Assembly (NCBI RefSeq): GCF_963678635.1
Contig: NC_087062.1
Location: 84,592,012 to 84,656,011 of the forward strand
DNA length: 64,000 nt
Direction of reading: 5' to 3'
From: Symsagittifera roscoffensis
Lineage: Eukaryota > Xenacoelomorpha > Acoela > Convolutidae
Within the stretch, counting starts at the first letter, position 1, and the number at the start of each line of letters is the position of its first letter. Below, piece by piece: positions 21,647 to 34,460 of the stretch. The position numbers and the translations under genes are program-made. The notes under the pieces were generated by a model. The model was not told the DNA's origin, did not search any database, and saw only the letters and a list, made by a program, of their open reading frames with translations.

Positions 21647-23879
21647 CCCAAATATTCCGTCACTTTCTTTAAAACAAAATCTTATAAAAAAAACCTTTCA
21701 CTATTCGAAAGTCTTTTTATTGGCAATCAGATCTCTGTTTTGCCACTTTATTAATCGTATATCCGATTTTCTTGTTAATCTTTTTTTCAGCGTTGCAAGT
21801 GTGTTTGCCCGTTATTTTAATGGGAAAAATAACCTTTTAAAGTTTTTGTTGCACTTTTTTGTTACAGATTTAAATGTTCCTTAATTGTTTTTCAATTTTG
21901 GTTTTATCTCTTTTCTATGTCTGAAGCAGCTTTTTCGAAGCGTTTTGTTTTCAGTTCAAGAATTAAGATCAACTATAATAGCACCCAATTGTTCAGTTCA
22001 TTTCAACTCATCGTTTGCGCAAAGAGAATTCAGATCATTAAGAGGGCTTCGATCTCATACAAGCAGTCTTAATTTTTTTCAAACCACTTTTTCTAACTTG
22101 CATTATGTTTTTTCATTAACATAACCTTACGACAACCCAACAAAAATTTCCAAATAATATAAACAAAAATAGTAAAAAAAATTATGTTTTTGTTCTGTTT
22201 TTCTTTGCCAGGTTTCCTTTGTTTAATGAAGTTTGAAATTTGTTTTAACTTTTCCAAAAAAGTTCTTGCCTGAACTTAACCACTGTGTTCGCATAACCAC
22301 AATCATTGTGTTTGAATTCAAAGGTCGAAGAAAAGAAATGTTTAAATTTTGCTATTAAAGTAAAAGTTTACAGACAAAAATGCAAGGAAAAGGAATTATT
22401 TATTTCGCTTTTGTGTCAATCAGATTTGTAGATTGACTCCAAAATACACCTGTGAAGGGACCTTGAAACACCTGCGAACGGACTTGTAGGTCCAATGGTG
22501 CTCTCCTAGGCAATAAAATTGTTGGCGTGGTTTTTAACTACCCACAAGGGAATTGCCTGAAAACAGTTTAGAATTTTAATATTAATATCAGATAGGTTTT
22601 ATTTATTAACATAAATATATTTAAAAAAATAAACAATTAAAAGAGGAGAAAAAAATTGGACCGTCGTTACTTAGTCAAATATAGATTCCCATTTTTCTGC
22701 CCGACAATTTAATGCCAGCCGATTGTTTTAGGTTCATGCGTTTTCAAAAAAATGACATTGTGCCAACTTTTTTGATCCAATGATTTTAATTTTACATCAG
22801 ATGGAAGTAAGTTATAAACATTTACGGTTACATTTATTCTGTAGTTTTGAAATACACTGGTTGCGTTATTTGAAAACTAGAATATTGGCGTTTGTGTTAT
22901 TTCTAATTTTTCAGCTATTTTTTTTTCTACTCAATCCATTTGCAGCAGCTGCAAAAAAAAAATCAGACAGCAAATGAACGCTATGTAGTTCTAGTTTCAA
23001 ACTGTTATAAAAACAAGATCGTCAGAAAGTTCTTTAGTTCACTTTCGAGCGAGTAAAACGAGCAAGCAGGCTTATAATAGGCTAATCAAGGCATCTACAA
23101 GCAGAATGATAGATCAAAGTGAGTTGTGACAATTAAATTTTACTCCAAAAATTTTTTTTTGAAACTTCCGTTAGCTTTTTAGGTTTAATCCAAAAGTTTC
23201 CAAAAGAAAAGTTTCCATATTTTGTTTTTATTTTCCAAAAATTTTCATTCCCAAGGAGGCAATAAAATTGAAAAAACAAATTCCATGGTCGGAATCTGTT
23301 TTTTTGATGAAAATTTTTGTTTTTTCTTGATATTTATTGTTCTTTTTTTTAAAAAATTTAATGAGAAAAAAAGTTCTCGGCTAAATTTAAGTTACTTTTA
23401 CTTTTTAATTTTTAGGAATGGATTCAGATTCTCTTATCATTCAAAAACAAAAATGACGTCCTAATTTGGTTCTTTAAAGTAAAATAAGGAGAAGGTAGTT
23501 CACTAGGCTGAAATTAATATTTTTGAGCGAATCAGATTTGAGCACCTTGCTTGCAGTTTTTACGGCTAGCTTTTGCTATTTAATTTTAGGGGGCAGGTTG
23601 TTCACTTGGTCTATTAAGTGGGGTGTTTGTTCATATGGGCAGCGATTTGAAAAAAAAAGAAAACGTTTTTTTTAGATTTAATATGCTGGTCGGAATATTT
23701 TTTTGCTACTTGCACATGAGCATATTATTTTTGATGAACATGGATTTTTTTTTCTGCAAAGCCGTTGTTGTAATTTTTGTATAGTTTTTGGAAGAGTAAA
23801 CTCATGATATCGTTGCGCCTGGATGAGATCATTATTTGTAACATTATTGGTCCATTCTTGAATGTTTCTGAGTAATATC
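21647..23879. other. AT-rich noncoding
   Basis: 21647-21700 is the far side of the family B fragment split by the element at 20877. Downstream ORFs (for example 21525-21884 and 21885-22124, Phe/Leu-rich) reflect T-rich sequence and have no domain. Nothing else was recognised. Confidence 0.5.
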
Positions 23880-24405
23880 TTATTGGTCCGACTTTTGATA
23901 CGGAATATTTCTGTGGGGTGGGGTTTTTTTTTCTTCTGACAAATTTCGACTTTTGAACTAGTCATTTTTGACGAATTATTATTTTTTCCTTATTCGAAAG
24001 CTATTGTTGTTTTGAGCTTAAATTTAAAAAGATATTTCACCTGTGATCATTTTTCGTAAAGTTATGGGGGTTTAAAGATTGCCATTTTGGCCGATATGGG
24101 TCAATTAACGCGGGATATATTTCGCACTCTCAACACGTAAGCGGAGATTTAATCCGTCTTAGAAATCGTTCCAAATTGGTTCAGAGAAGCTTATTTGCCA
24201 TTATTGATTTGTTACAAGGAGCGAAATTTATCCTTTTGCACCTTATATGGCGGGTGGGGGGATGAATTTCATAAAAAAATTCAAAATTTTGAAAAAAAAT
24301 TTCATTTTATTTTATTACATTTAATTTTTCCAATGTTATTACTGCTCCATAAAGCTTAAAAGGCAGTCGGAACAATCAGGGCTTTGCCCTGATACGAGTA
24401 GTCTT
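23880..24405 (+). repeat. Dispersed repeat family B copy
   Basis: Collinear with the second half of 17640-18530: CAAATTTCGACTTTTGAACT at the start, TCAATTAACGCGGGATATAT in the middle, and a terminal hairpin CAGGGCTTTGCCCTG then ATACGAGTAGTCTTG. Divergence is modest. No coding capacity. Confidence 0.75.
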
Positions 24406-25877
24406 GTATTTATTTTGCTCAATTTGTGGATGAGTTCCATTCTCAAAGCAAAAAAAATTCAGTTAATTTTTATAGAAAACAACAATAGCATAGAATACAA
24501 CTGCATATTATAGAACAATTCACGTCATTTTTTTCATAGAACAAAAAAAAAGGTTACTGTTTATTTACATGCCTACATTGATTGTTTGATTCCTCATCAT
24601 GTGTACCGAAGTGTATGGAATTGTATAACAAGCTTCTTTTTTTCGATTCTGTTAAATAGTTTGTTAAAGATTTTGTGTCAACTTGAGAGGTCCGAGCAAT
24701 AAGTTATAGAACTGTTTCATGAGAAGAAACTCTGAAACTCAAAGAAGCTGAAATTTGATGCATGCGAAGCTTCGGGCTTTTTCCAGTTTTCCTTTTTGTT
24801 TTTTTTTAAATGGATTTTCTGAAAGCTTTAAAAACAACATTTGCAGAAGATATGAAATTGCTTGCATATTGCTATATAACCAGACTTTGGGAAACTCTAC
24901 CAAAAGGAGTGGGAAACTGAAAAAAAAACTAATTTTTGTGAATACTCTTATCTGAAATTAAAGTAAATACTTTTATAATTTCATTTTATGAGTCTGTAAA
25001 CAATTGCATCGGTATTTTCGCTAGTGAAAGAAACCATTGATCGACTTTTAACAGGATTTTCTTATATGATCCAAATTGTATTGTTGTTTTGTTATGAGAG
25101 TTTACAAAAAGCCAATTTGGGATAATTAACGCGCGATAATTTTCGTGCCTTTAACGCGTCAGCGGAGTTTTCGTCCGTCTTATAAATCGTTCCAAGTTGA
25201 ATTGGTCGAATTGGGATTGCTAATTGGTCGATATATTACTTTGCTATATGTGAAATACATCAACCCGTACCATAAATAGCGTTCGGGTGAGTCATTTCCA
25301 AAAAAATTTTGGGACAAAATTTTTGACTTTTTTATGTCAGTGTTTTTATCAGTGTTTTTAAACCGAACTGCGTTTTTTTGAAACGACGATTTGGTTTGAA
25401 TATCATTACTTCTTTACTATAAACTTTTCAATATTTGAGCAAATTTCCGTTTTATTAATATTAAGGCTGCGCAGTGTAGATTTATTTTTGCTAAGCCCTA
25501 AATTCTGATTGTAAGTTTTCAGTCAGACCACTTCACTGACTGATTGAATGAAGCTGACATTAGAAATAACCTCAAAAAACCAATTAGGCTACGGAAAATA
25601 TGAGTAGAATACTAAAAAGAGAATTCGAGTAAGAAGTAGCACCAAATATTTGCCTCAAAATAAATAGCGTGACGTATAGACGGTGCATTTGGTCTTCTGA
25701 TTTTATACTAGTGGATTTTCCTTGAAATTAAAAATTGAGCGATGAATTTTCCTGAAATCTACTTTCAACTCAAATTGCTCTAACCTCAAACTGTAAAATC
25801 AGTCAACGTCTATTGTGAAATTTTAAAATAAAATTTGTGTTTTTTTTATTGAAGTCAAGCGTCAATTTTTATCCGCA
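24406..25877. other. AT-rich noncoding with a family B fragment
   Basis: 25115-25200 is a short family B piece (GGGATAATTAACGCGCGATA ... AGCGGAG ... CCGTCTTATAAATCGTTCC). Near 24605 the GGAATTGTATAACAAGC motif occurs. No gene. Confidence 0.5.
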
Positions 25878-26255
25878 AATTTTTCCAAAATGGAAAAGGA
25901 ATTTGCAAATTTTGTCTAATTCAAAAAATAGGTTTGAGATGGACAAATTTGAGAAGCTATTCAACAAAAAAAAGTTATTTAACATCTGGTAATCTCAGAA
26001 TTAATAAAACATCGGAATGTCGAATATAGGTTTTACTCTATAAAATGACCTCGCCACTCAAAATCGCGAATTTTTCCAAAATGGAAAAGGAATTTGCAAA
26101 TTTTGTCTAATTCAAAAAATAGGTTTGAGATGGACAAATTTGAGAAGCTATTCAACAAAAAAAAGTTATTTAACATCTGGTAATCTCAGAATTAATAAAA
26201 CATCGGAATGTCGAATATAGGTTTTACTCTATAAAATGACCTCGCCACTCAAAAT
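25878..26255. repeat. Two identical 187-bp direct copies in tandem
   Basis: 25878-26064 and 26069-26255 read the same base for base by eye, separated by CGCG. The period is 191 bp. The sequence is noncoding and not otherwise repeated in the window. It is either a very recent tandem duplication or an assembly artefact. Confidence 0.9.
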
Positions 26256-27899
26256 TTCTGGGAAAAAGAAGGGCTCAAAGCTTTGTTACTGTTGTAGTTT
26301 TGATATGGCTTCAAAATGTTAAATAAAATTGAAGAAGCAAAATCACTCATAGAAGAGGTTGTTGATCCGATTTCCGGACACCAGAATAAACTGACTTAAG
26401 GATCGCCATGTAACGAGTCTAGCTAAACTGTTCATTTAAACCGCTGATGATGAAAGCTTAACACAAATTACTTATGCGAGGCAAATCAACCCGCAAAAAA
26501 ATTGATCTATTTGAATTGAGGCAAACAAATTGGTCTTAAAAATGCCATGTATGAATCAAATTTTATCATTTTAAATATTTGATAGTGTCAGCACAAAAAT
26601 TACAATTTAGTCATTGTTTCTTTTTTGAAAAAAAAAAGCTATTTGAGACTAGTTAAGGGGCATTAGATTCGAAACAACAATAATGAGGCTTTGCCCTGAT
26701 TGTGCTCTATGTCCATTGTGGGTTCAAAACTAATGACATAATCACTTTAATGGTTTATGTATTTAAAACTTAGTCCGTCGAGTCTTATTTTTTTTTCAAT
26801 ATAATCCAATGTCTTCTGGATCATCAGTTGAATTGATCAGTTTGTCAGATTTAACCATGAAAAACTTGTTCCCGAAAACAAAATTTATTAGTTCTTAGTT
26901 CAATATAATGAATTACAATCCAATTATCTAAGTGCTAAAATCGCTGAAATTTTGCGAAAGCTAAAATTAAAAACGTGCAAAAGCATTTTAACTCAGTTCG
27001 ACCCCAACATAAAAACAAACCTACCTCCATTTTCAGCCCCCTCTTTTAAACGCCCACGTGAAGCTCCGCCCCCCCCCCCCCCTTCCAGGTTTGACTGACC
27101 AAATTTGGGTAGGTGAAGGTCAAAGGCGAGTTTGGAGGTGAGGATGCGGGAAGGTGCGAGGTGTGAATTTGAGGACAGAAATTGGACGGTGGTGTTTTGG
27201 TTGAAGAGAATTATGGTGAAAAAAAAACCATTTATATTGAGCTGCCATGGTTTAAATGGTAAAAAAGTTATGTATGTAAAGACGCCATTCACATAATATT
27301 TCAAAAAGCAAATGCAATACGAAAGGTAAAAATTAATGAAAGTAAGTATTATATAAACAATGAAACCAAAAAGCAGATGAGAAGATTTTAAAACATCGTA
27401 AAGTTCATCAAAAATTACCCTAAAAACTCATGATTTTTGATTATAACCAATATAAATGGATTATGTTGACTTAAAAAAGGTTTTAGATTAAGATCAATTT
27501 TTTATTGAATTATGATCAATTATTTTTTTAAATTTCACTGGCGTAAGATGACAAAACAATCGGTTAAAGTTTATGCGGGCTCCTGGCGCGAGCAAAAAGA
27601 ATGCAAAGTTGTTTAGCAAAATCATGCTTCTTATGTAGCCTATCAAAAATTAAGAATGGTGTAGTCTTCAAAAGAGGGAACTGATTTTTTAAATGTTTTG
27701 ATTTCAATAATTGAAAATTTATAAAGTTACGAAAACGAATATCTTTATTCAAAGCTTAGATCTTTAATTTTAAATTTTGCTGAGCTACATACTTAAATTT
27801 TGGGCTGAGACCCATCTTAAATTTTGCTGAGCTACATATTGAGATTACGAACAGATTGAAAACAGATTATATTTGCAAAAAAGAGCTACCCATGGAGCA
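26256..27899. other. AT-rich noncoding; C homopolymer
   Basis: A run of 14 C lies at 27069-27082 within a local GC-rich patch (27000-27180). 26690 has a GGCTTTGCCCTGATTG relic of the family B end. A tandem ATCTTAAATTTTGCTGAGCT repeat (two copies) is at 27770-27840. No gene. Confidence 0.5.
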
Positions 27900-30470
27900 T
27901 CTCTGAAAAAAAATTGGTGTTGTCAAGTGGTTTGGTTTGCTCATGGAAGTCAGAAAAGTTGATTTTAGGTATAAATTAGGTCAGATATTGGAACAGGAGT
28001 GGTTGTTTCAGTGCAAAATATTAACTGCTCCGACGGCTCTGCAAGCTATCTTATGTAGGATCGGTGATCCTAACACGTTTTTTGCCAAACCTAGAGTTCA
28101 ATTGAGAGCTTTACCTTGGCGAATGCATGCAGTATTGTGAAAGCTAATCAGTGGTACGTAGTTTGGTTTGATGAATCAATACAAAAATTAAGCGAAGTAA
28201 ACAATTGGTCAAGTTGCAAAATCGACCAAAACAAACAAAGACTAGCCAGGTTTTGAAAACGGTACCAAATATGATAACCACCCCCCCCCCCCCCAATGGA
28301 AACTACCGGGGCTAGCTTTATGGAACTCATAGGACGGATACTAGAGATGATTTGACCCAAGCATGCAGAAATCCAGACCCCTTAGAACCCCCGGCCCCAA
28401 GTGATAAAATTTCCCTGAAGTGCAAATGGCCCTATTAGAACTCGGCAACCAGCGACTGGAATGCAACTAAAATATAGTATGTTATAGGCCTGGTCGAGGG
28501 TAGCTTAACTTTAGGACCCCAGACCCCAGGATCTCTGCTTCCGGTGCTATGCTCTATGCAAATAGACCCCACACCGACTTCCGGGAGTCGTTTCTCAGAC
28601 CCCACTGAATGCAGGGAGCTAAAACTTTGAGATATAATAGATAGTGACGAGATACAACATGTTTCATAGTTTGAGCCAAATCCGGCGGTTGGACCAGAAT
28701 TTTTTTTGCACTTGGGAAAAATACCCCTGATACCGGAAATCGGCAATTTACGCAAAATAATGAGCGAGGGCATATTGATTTTACGGCGGCAACAGACATT
28801 ACAAATCATCCTCAAAAAAAGACGCCATCGTGAGTGAAACTCCTTCGGCGACTCCTTTCGGTGCTTATAGCGTTTTCCCGGGAAAAATGATAATGAACAT
28901 CATAAATGGGATACTTTGGCAAGTATTAACGCGATATGGATGAAACTTGGTTGGTAGAACTTCTATGGGATTTTAAACCTGGATGCAATAATTTGAACCC
29001 GGGTGACGCCGGAGTGACCTTTAAATGACCTTTGGGCGATCAGGACTAAAATTGTTTAGAAAACATGGGATTAACACCGGAAAGTGGCGTATTCCCCAAC
29101 CACAACCCATGGGAATGAGAATCGGTCACCTTACTAATATTTGGGAGGAAACTTACCTATTGGGAATTGAAGCACATGCTGAAAGAGATGTTACTTATAA
29201 ATTGTATCATTAGAGCAGTGGAACTTTTTAAAATGGACTTGGTAAACTTTGGGTTCAACTTAGCTTGGCGAATGCGTTATGAATAGAAATTCAATCAGAA
29301 AAGTAGTCCCAGAGTAAATTGGCAGTAAAAGGAGCATAGCATGAGAAGTAGGTCTCGTAAATAACCTGAGTTGACAAGATATTTAACCCGCTCCTCGGAG
29401 GTGGCTTTTAAACACAAATTGACCTCTAATAAGTGAATTACGTTCCAGTGATAGCTAGAAGGTGGGGACTTGAATAGAAATTTGATCGAAATTTTAGATG
29501 CTTGAAATCAAGTAGTGACTCTTAGAAAAGATGTTCACTTGCACCCGGCAGGTCGGAAGATAATGGGCTAATTAAACTAAAACCTTGGGGGATTGGTTAT
29601 TTAAACTGGATATGTGCACAACTTAGCTAGAGATACGATACCTATAATGAACTTGGAAATTAAAACTAGTGTCGTAAGAGGAAGAATTCAGTTAAGATCT
29701 TGCGAAATGCATACCAAAGTAAATGTCAGGACTTGTGGGGACGACATAATTCTAACTATAACTAAAACCGAAATAGACAAACTTTATAGAGAATAAAAAG
29801 CAGCCTACCCTTAGGCAGAACAATTGTGCTGTGAGAACGAACGGTTGGTTCTCAATAGTTAGAAGGCAATTGGTACTGAGTTAGAGCATAGTTGGTTATC
29901 AATTACTTAAAGATTCAGGAATCATGAATTTAAATATATTAGTCAAAGTACCTCGAAGGAATAGTGATCCTCAGTTAGTGACATAACTAATTTTAGCAGG
30001 TCAAAATGAGTGATTGTGTGGAATTATTGTGCGTAATTCGTTTTTAGGTTTCTCTAGAGAAAAGAAAACTGTTAGCTAAGCCAGTTGGGATTTGAATTGC
30101 AATTAGCCAATTCTGTTGATTGATCGTGGACCCTTTCTTCTTAATTTGATTACTAGATTATATTCGGGCCGCCTAGAGCCTTCTGTATTTGGACCAATAT
30201 GTATCTGAATTTAATTACTACTGGAAATTCTTGCAATAAGTGAGAATGGGCGAGACAGCCTCAAGAGCAGCTCAAAAAGGGGGCAAGTAACAGCTTACGG
30301 TACAGAATAGTTGTCAACAACTTAACCCTTTCGGGATTGTAGATAGTAGTGAATCTCGGTTGCTCAACTGATTTAATTACCAAAGTGACCGCTTTGCGGT
30401 GCCGTTAAGTTAGAGTGTGTAAACGGACCTAGAGAATCAATCCCCGAAGTTTACATCTTATATGGATTTT
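27900..30470. other. GC-richer block without intact genes, probably an old element
   Basis: Base composition is visibly less AT-rich than the flanks. A run of 15 C is at 28280-28294. Short ORFs (28435-28815 minus, 29025-29213 plus, 29614-29796 plus) have no recognised domain, although the last two use codons more evenly than random AT-rich ORFs. Two places, 28085-28125 and 29255-29280, share a GAGTTCAA...CTTGGCGAATGC-like phrase. I could not find flanking repeats that would define an element. Confidence 0.4.
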
Positions 30471-31325
30471 CGGGATCAAATTTTTGATAAACTTCTTTTA
30501 TGGAAACGAAAGAAAAAGATATGTTTTTTTTTAAAACTGTCAGTTGATATTTACCCCTGATTTGTGTTCAAAGATAAAAAGCTGAGCAAACTACGGGTTC
30601 TATTTTAAAATAATTTCATGAAATGTATTTATGTTTTTACTTTAACATTTATCAAAAACCTTTTTTTTCTATATGAAGGCACCTATAAATTTTCATTACA
30701 AAACATGATTCCAGAGACCTAATCAGACTAACATGTGCTCCAATCTAATGCGCAGTTTGGCCTCATAATGTTCCATTCTGACGTTTATTTGAAATTGAAT
30801 GAGTTAAAATTAAATGGTTTACAGTAACAGAAAATGAATATTTTTATTTAAAACTGAGCAAATTATACCTTCTTATTTTTTCTTGGGCTTGTTAAGAGGC
30901 TTGTAAAAATATATTTTTGTCGGTCGTCAAAAAAATAGATTCTGAAGAGTACTGATTGGCTAAGGAAGCCAAAACTACCTTTTTGGGGGTAAAACTTTGG
31001 TTCCAAAGATTGCAAAACAAACTGCACCATCTTAATAGTGAATGGATTTTCGGGTGCAAATTTTTACTAATTTTTTTTATGGAAAAGTAGGATAAAGATT
31101 TGAGTGATTTCGAGATTTGAGTGATTTTGAGTTAAGATTCACACATGATTGGGAGCAAGCTGAGACCAGTTCAAAATGCTGCTCACACTACGAGTTTTAA
31201 CAAGTTATATTTTATAAAAAAATTGTTTTAATTACCTTTTGTTTTATTTAAACATTTATCAAAAACCATTTTTTCTAAAATGAAACATTTAGAACTAATT
31301 ATTAAAAAACATGATCACAAAACTC
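30455..31325. repeat. Diverged direct duplication of ~280 bp
   Basis: 30455-30720 and 31030-31325 share the order ATGGATTTTCGGG, TTTTATGGAAA, AACATTTATCAAAAACC, AAAACATGAT with substitutions and indels. A lone family A end (CAGTTTGGCCTCATAATG, finishing at 30773) lies between them. No coding. Confidence 0.65.
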
Positions 31326-31412
31326 AGGCTCAAAAACCTGCACCTCACAAAAATTGATCGTCAACACAATATCGGGGAATTTGAGAACGTCAAACTATTT
31401 TTCAATAACCTG

Positions 31413-32577
31413 CATTACAAGGCCAAACTGTGCAGTGGATAGGCGCACAATTTTTTGTCTGTATGTCTGTATGTCCCCAGCAACTTATCTTTAAACAAGT
31501 TCGAAATATAAATGGATTCATTTAGGAAATGTCTGTGGACTCCGCGTACAAAAAACTGAAACATAAATTTTGTCGACACATTTGTTGTGTCACGGATTCC
31601 GCAACAAGCGAATGTAGCTAGTTGTTCAGAATTCCGCAACTGTTAGTGGAATCTGCAAATTTGAAAGGAATCCACAAACTGTAAGTAGATTCCGATTTTT
31701 TTTCTGAACTTGCATATAAACAATTAAAAAGAAGAGCTGGAATTCTTATCTTTAGCAATGCGGAATTTAAAAGCAAGGACTTAACCATTGTCAGTGGAAT
31801 CCACGAACAAATCTTAAAACTTTTGTTGACTGAATCGGTGGATATCATCGTTTGATATTTGGGATACATATCCCAGCAAACAATTTTTGCGATTTTAATT
31901 TTGGAAACACAACACCGAATAAATACACTATTTGGAGTCATTGGGTTGAGAGTGTTTAGAAACACAATGCACAGCATATCACCAAATTAGGTCAGTATTT
32001 GGAATTCCATTGATCCCAAATACTGGTCATTGTTTGAGCTTCAATCAATCCCAAAACTGAAGCTGGGTGCAAGACAGAAATTGAGATCGAACATCAGGCA
32101 AGTCAACAGGTAGCTGATGGCCATAGTAATTGAGTAGTTGAGATTGAACTTGCTAGTGACCACCTAGTAACTAAAAGCTATAACTACAAGCGCTTCTACA
32201 TATATACTTATATGTAAAAGGAATTCGCAAACAAAATGCGGATTCTATTTACAATTTGCTGATTCCAGTTACAATTTGCGGATTCCGCTTACAGTTGCGG
32301 ATTCCACAACAGCCCAATTTAAAAATACGTGTGTCTTTTTATTTGTTTGTAGATTTCATAAACGTTTCTGGATTCCGCAAATATGGTTGCAGACTCCGCA
32401 AACTCGCCTATTTTTGCAGCAGTCTTGAGCGGTACAGTCTTTTAGATACTTGTTTGTGGAATCCAAAACAGCAAAGAAGGTCAAAGAAAAGTAGCAATGT
32501 TGAGGATTCCGCGACAGAACTGGCCTCTTGCGGAATTCATTTGCAATGCACAGACTGCACATTTTGGCATCGTAATG
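31413..32577. mobile_element. Family A TIR element, long copy (~1.16 kb)
   Basis: Begins CATTACAAGGCCAAACTGTG and ends with CATTTTGGCATCGTAATG. Its left quarter matches 20877-21130 and its right quarter (GCGGATTCCGC clusters, TTTGTGGAATCCAAAACAGC) matches 21150-21450. About 400 bp in the centre (31830-32220) has no match in the full copy and may be an insertion. The 194-codon ORF over its right end is a reading of the repeats. Confidence 0.75.
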
Positions 32578-33086
32578 TGGGTGGATTGATCGTTGGTCGC
32601 TCTGAACTTTTGTATTTGGTAGCACTTGACTTTGAGATTCGAACAGTGTACTTTGTCAACCCCGGTCGACTTTGCTCGTTCTGGGTCACATTCAGTCGAT
32701 TCGACTCTGGTCTTTTTCCAGGTTCTTGTCGATCTTCATTACGAGGCCAAGCTGTGTCTTTTGTGAAATTTCCGCGGATTCCGCAAAAAGACGATATCTT
32801 CGAACTTTCTTTATTCTTTAGTTTTCTTTTGTCATTTTGAAAAACTTTAACAAGTTTAAAGACTTTTCTCTGGATTGTAGAGAAGGCTCTTCAGGATCAT
32901 TGGTTGAAGTTTACAATGGAAATTATTTTAAAACTTTGTTTTTCAGAATATTTAATTAATCAAAAGTTCTTGAATAATTGTTTAATATATTCGATTTGGA
33001 GCTCCATAAGTTTTTTCTTTTTCAATGTTTTGCTACGTTTGTTATAAAGATGAAAATTATCTCAGATGAATCAAAATGTGATATCG
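32578..33086. other. Noncoding with a family A terminal fragment
   Basis: 32737-32785 begins CATTACGAGGCCAAGCTGTG and includes CGCGGATTCCGC, then similarity is lost. The remainder, rich in GTCGACTCTGG-like words, leads into the minisatellite. Confidence 0.55.
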
Positions 33087-34460
33087 TTGCCGACTCTGGT
33101 GAACTTATGCATTGACTAATTCTTCTCATCTGACTAATTCTACTAATTCTACTCATTGGCTTACCCAGTTCTACTCTTGTATAGACCCAAGTCGACTCAA
33201 GTATTGACCCTGGTGCACTTATGTATCGAACCTGGTCCACTCATGTATCGATCTTGATGTACTCAAGTTTCGACCCTGGTCGACTCATGTATCGACCCGG
33301 TTTGACACAAGTATCAAGACTGTTCGACTCATTCGTCACTGACCGACTCATGATTAGACGCCGATTCAATCATGTGTCGACCCGTCTCTATTAATGTATC
33401 GACCAGGTCGACTCATGCATCGATCTTGTTGTACTCAATTATTAACCCTGGTCGACTCATTTATCGACCCTAGTGTACTCATGTATCGACCCAGTTTACT
33501 CATGTATCAAAAAACTGGCCGACTCAAGTAACGACTCAAGAAGACTTAAGTAACGACCAGTCTCTACCCGTGTATCGACCCAGTCGACTCATGTATTGAT
33601 CGTCGTGCACTCGTGTATCGACCCTGCTCGACTCATGTTTCGATCTTGGTGTACTCATGTACCGACCATGTTCGTTTCATATATCGATCCGACTCTTCTC
33701 ATGCATCGACCCGTCTCTTCTCATATATCGACCCAGCTCTACACATGTATCGATCCTGTTTGACTCAAGTACCAACAGTGTTCGGCTCATTCGGCACTTG
33801 CCGACTCATGAATAGACGCTAATTGACTCATGAAGCGACCCATTTCTTCTCATGTATTGACCCGGTCGACTCATGTATCGATCTTGGTGTACTCGTGTAT
33901 CGACCTTGGTACACTCATGAATCGACCCTGATGTACTCATGTATCGACTGTGGTCGACTCATGTACCGACCCTGGTCGACTCAAGTATCAATCCGATTCT
34001 TTTCATGTATGGATTCAGATCACTTTTTTTATCGACCCAGTTCTACTCATGTATCGACCCTGTTTAACTCAAGTACAGTTCGTGGTGTTCGCGTGTATCT
34101 GCCCTGGTCGGCTCATTTATCGAGCCGGCTCTTACCAAGTATCAACACAAATCAACTCATTCGACACTTACTGACTCATAAGTAGACGCTGATTTAACCA
34201 TGTATCGACTCAACTCTACTCATTTATCGCTCCTGGTTGACTCTTGTAACTGCACGGCTCTATTCATGCGTCGATGCGGCACTACTCTTGTATCGACCCG
34301 GTTCTTCATGTTTATCGACCCGAATGACTCATATATTGACCCTGGACGACTCATGTACCAATCCCGATCGACTCTGGTCGACTCATCTGTCGACCCTGGT
34401 GAATTCATGCATGAACCCTGAACGCCTCATGAGTATACCATAATTGACTTATTTATCGTC
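33087..34460. repeat. 22-bp minisatellite, array 1 (degenerate)
   Basis: About 60 variants of a 22-bp unit containing ACTCATGTATCGACCCTGG, ordered head to tail, with many substitutions (GACTCATG, GTACTCATG, ATCGATCTTGG). Because 22 is not a multiple of 3 and the unit lacks plus-strand stops in all frames, long ORFs arise in all three frames. None is likely to be a gene. Confidence 0.95.

Noticed and set aside
21525-22124. Two adjacent ORFs of 119 and 79 codons
   Set aside because: Phe/Leu-rich translations of T-rich sequence at a family A end and beyond; no ATG at conserved places and no motif.
25875-26260. CRISPR-like or satellite array
   Set aside because: Only two long copies without spacers; a simple tandem duplication.
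28435-28815. 126-codon minus-strand ORF
   Set aside because: No ATG at its start, no domain, and lies in an apparently decayed region.
32256-32840. 194-codon plus-strand ORF
   Set aside because: It reads across the GCGGATTCCGC repeats and the right end of a family A element, then continues into unrelated sequence; no domain.
33613-34443. Several overlapping plus-strand ORFs with SCIDP/MYRPW repeats
   Set aside because: They are readings of the 22-bp minisatellite in different frames; the same holds for 35803-36483.
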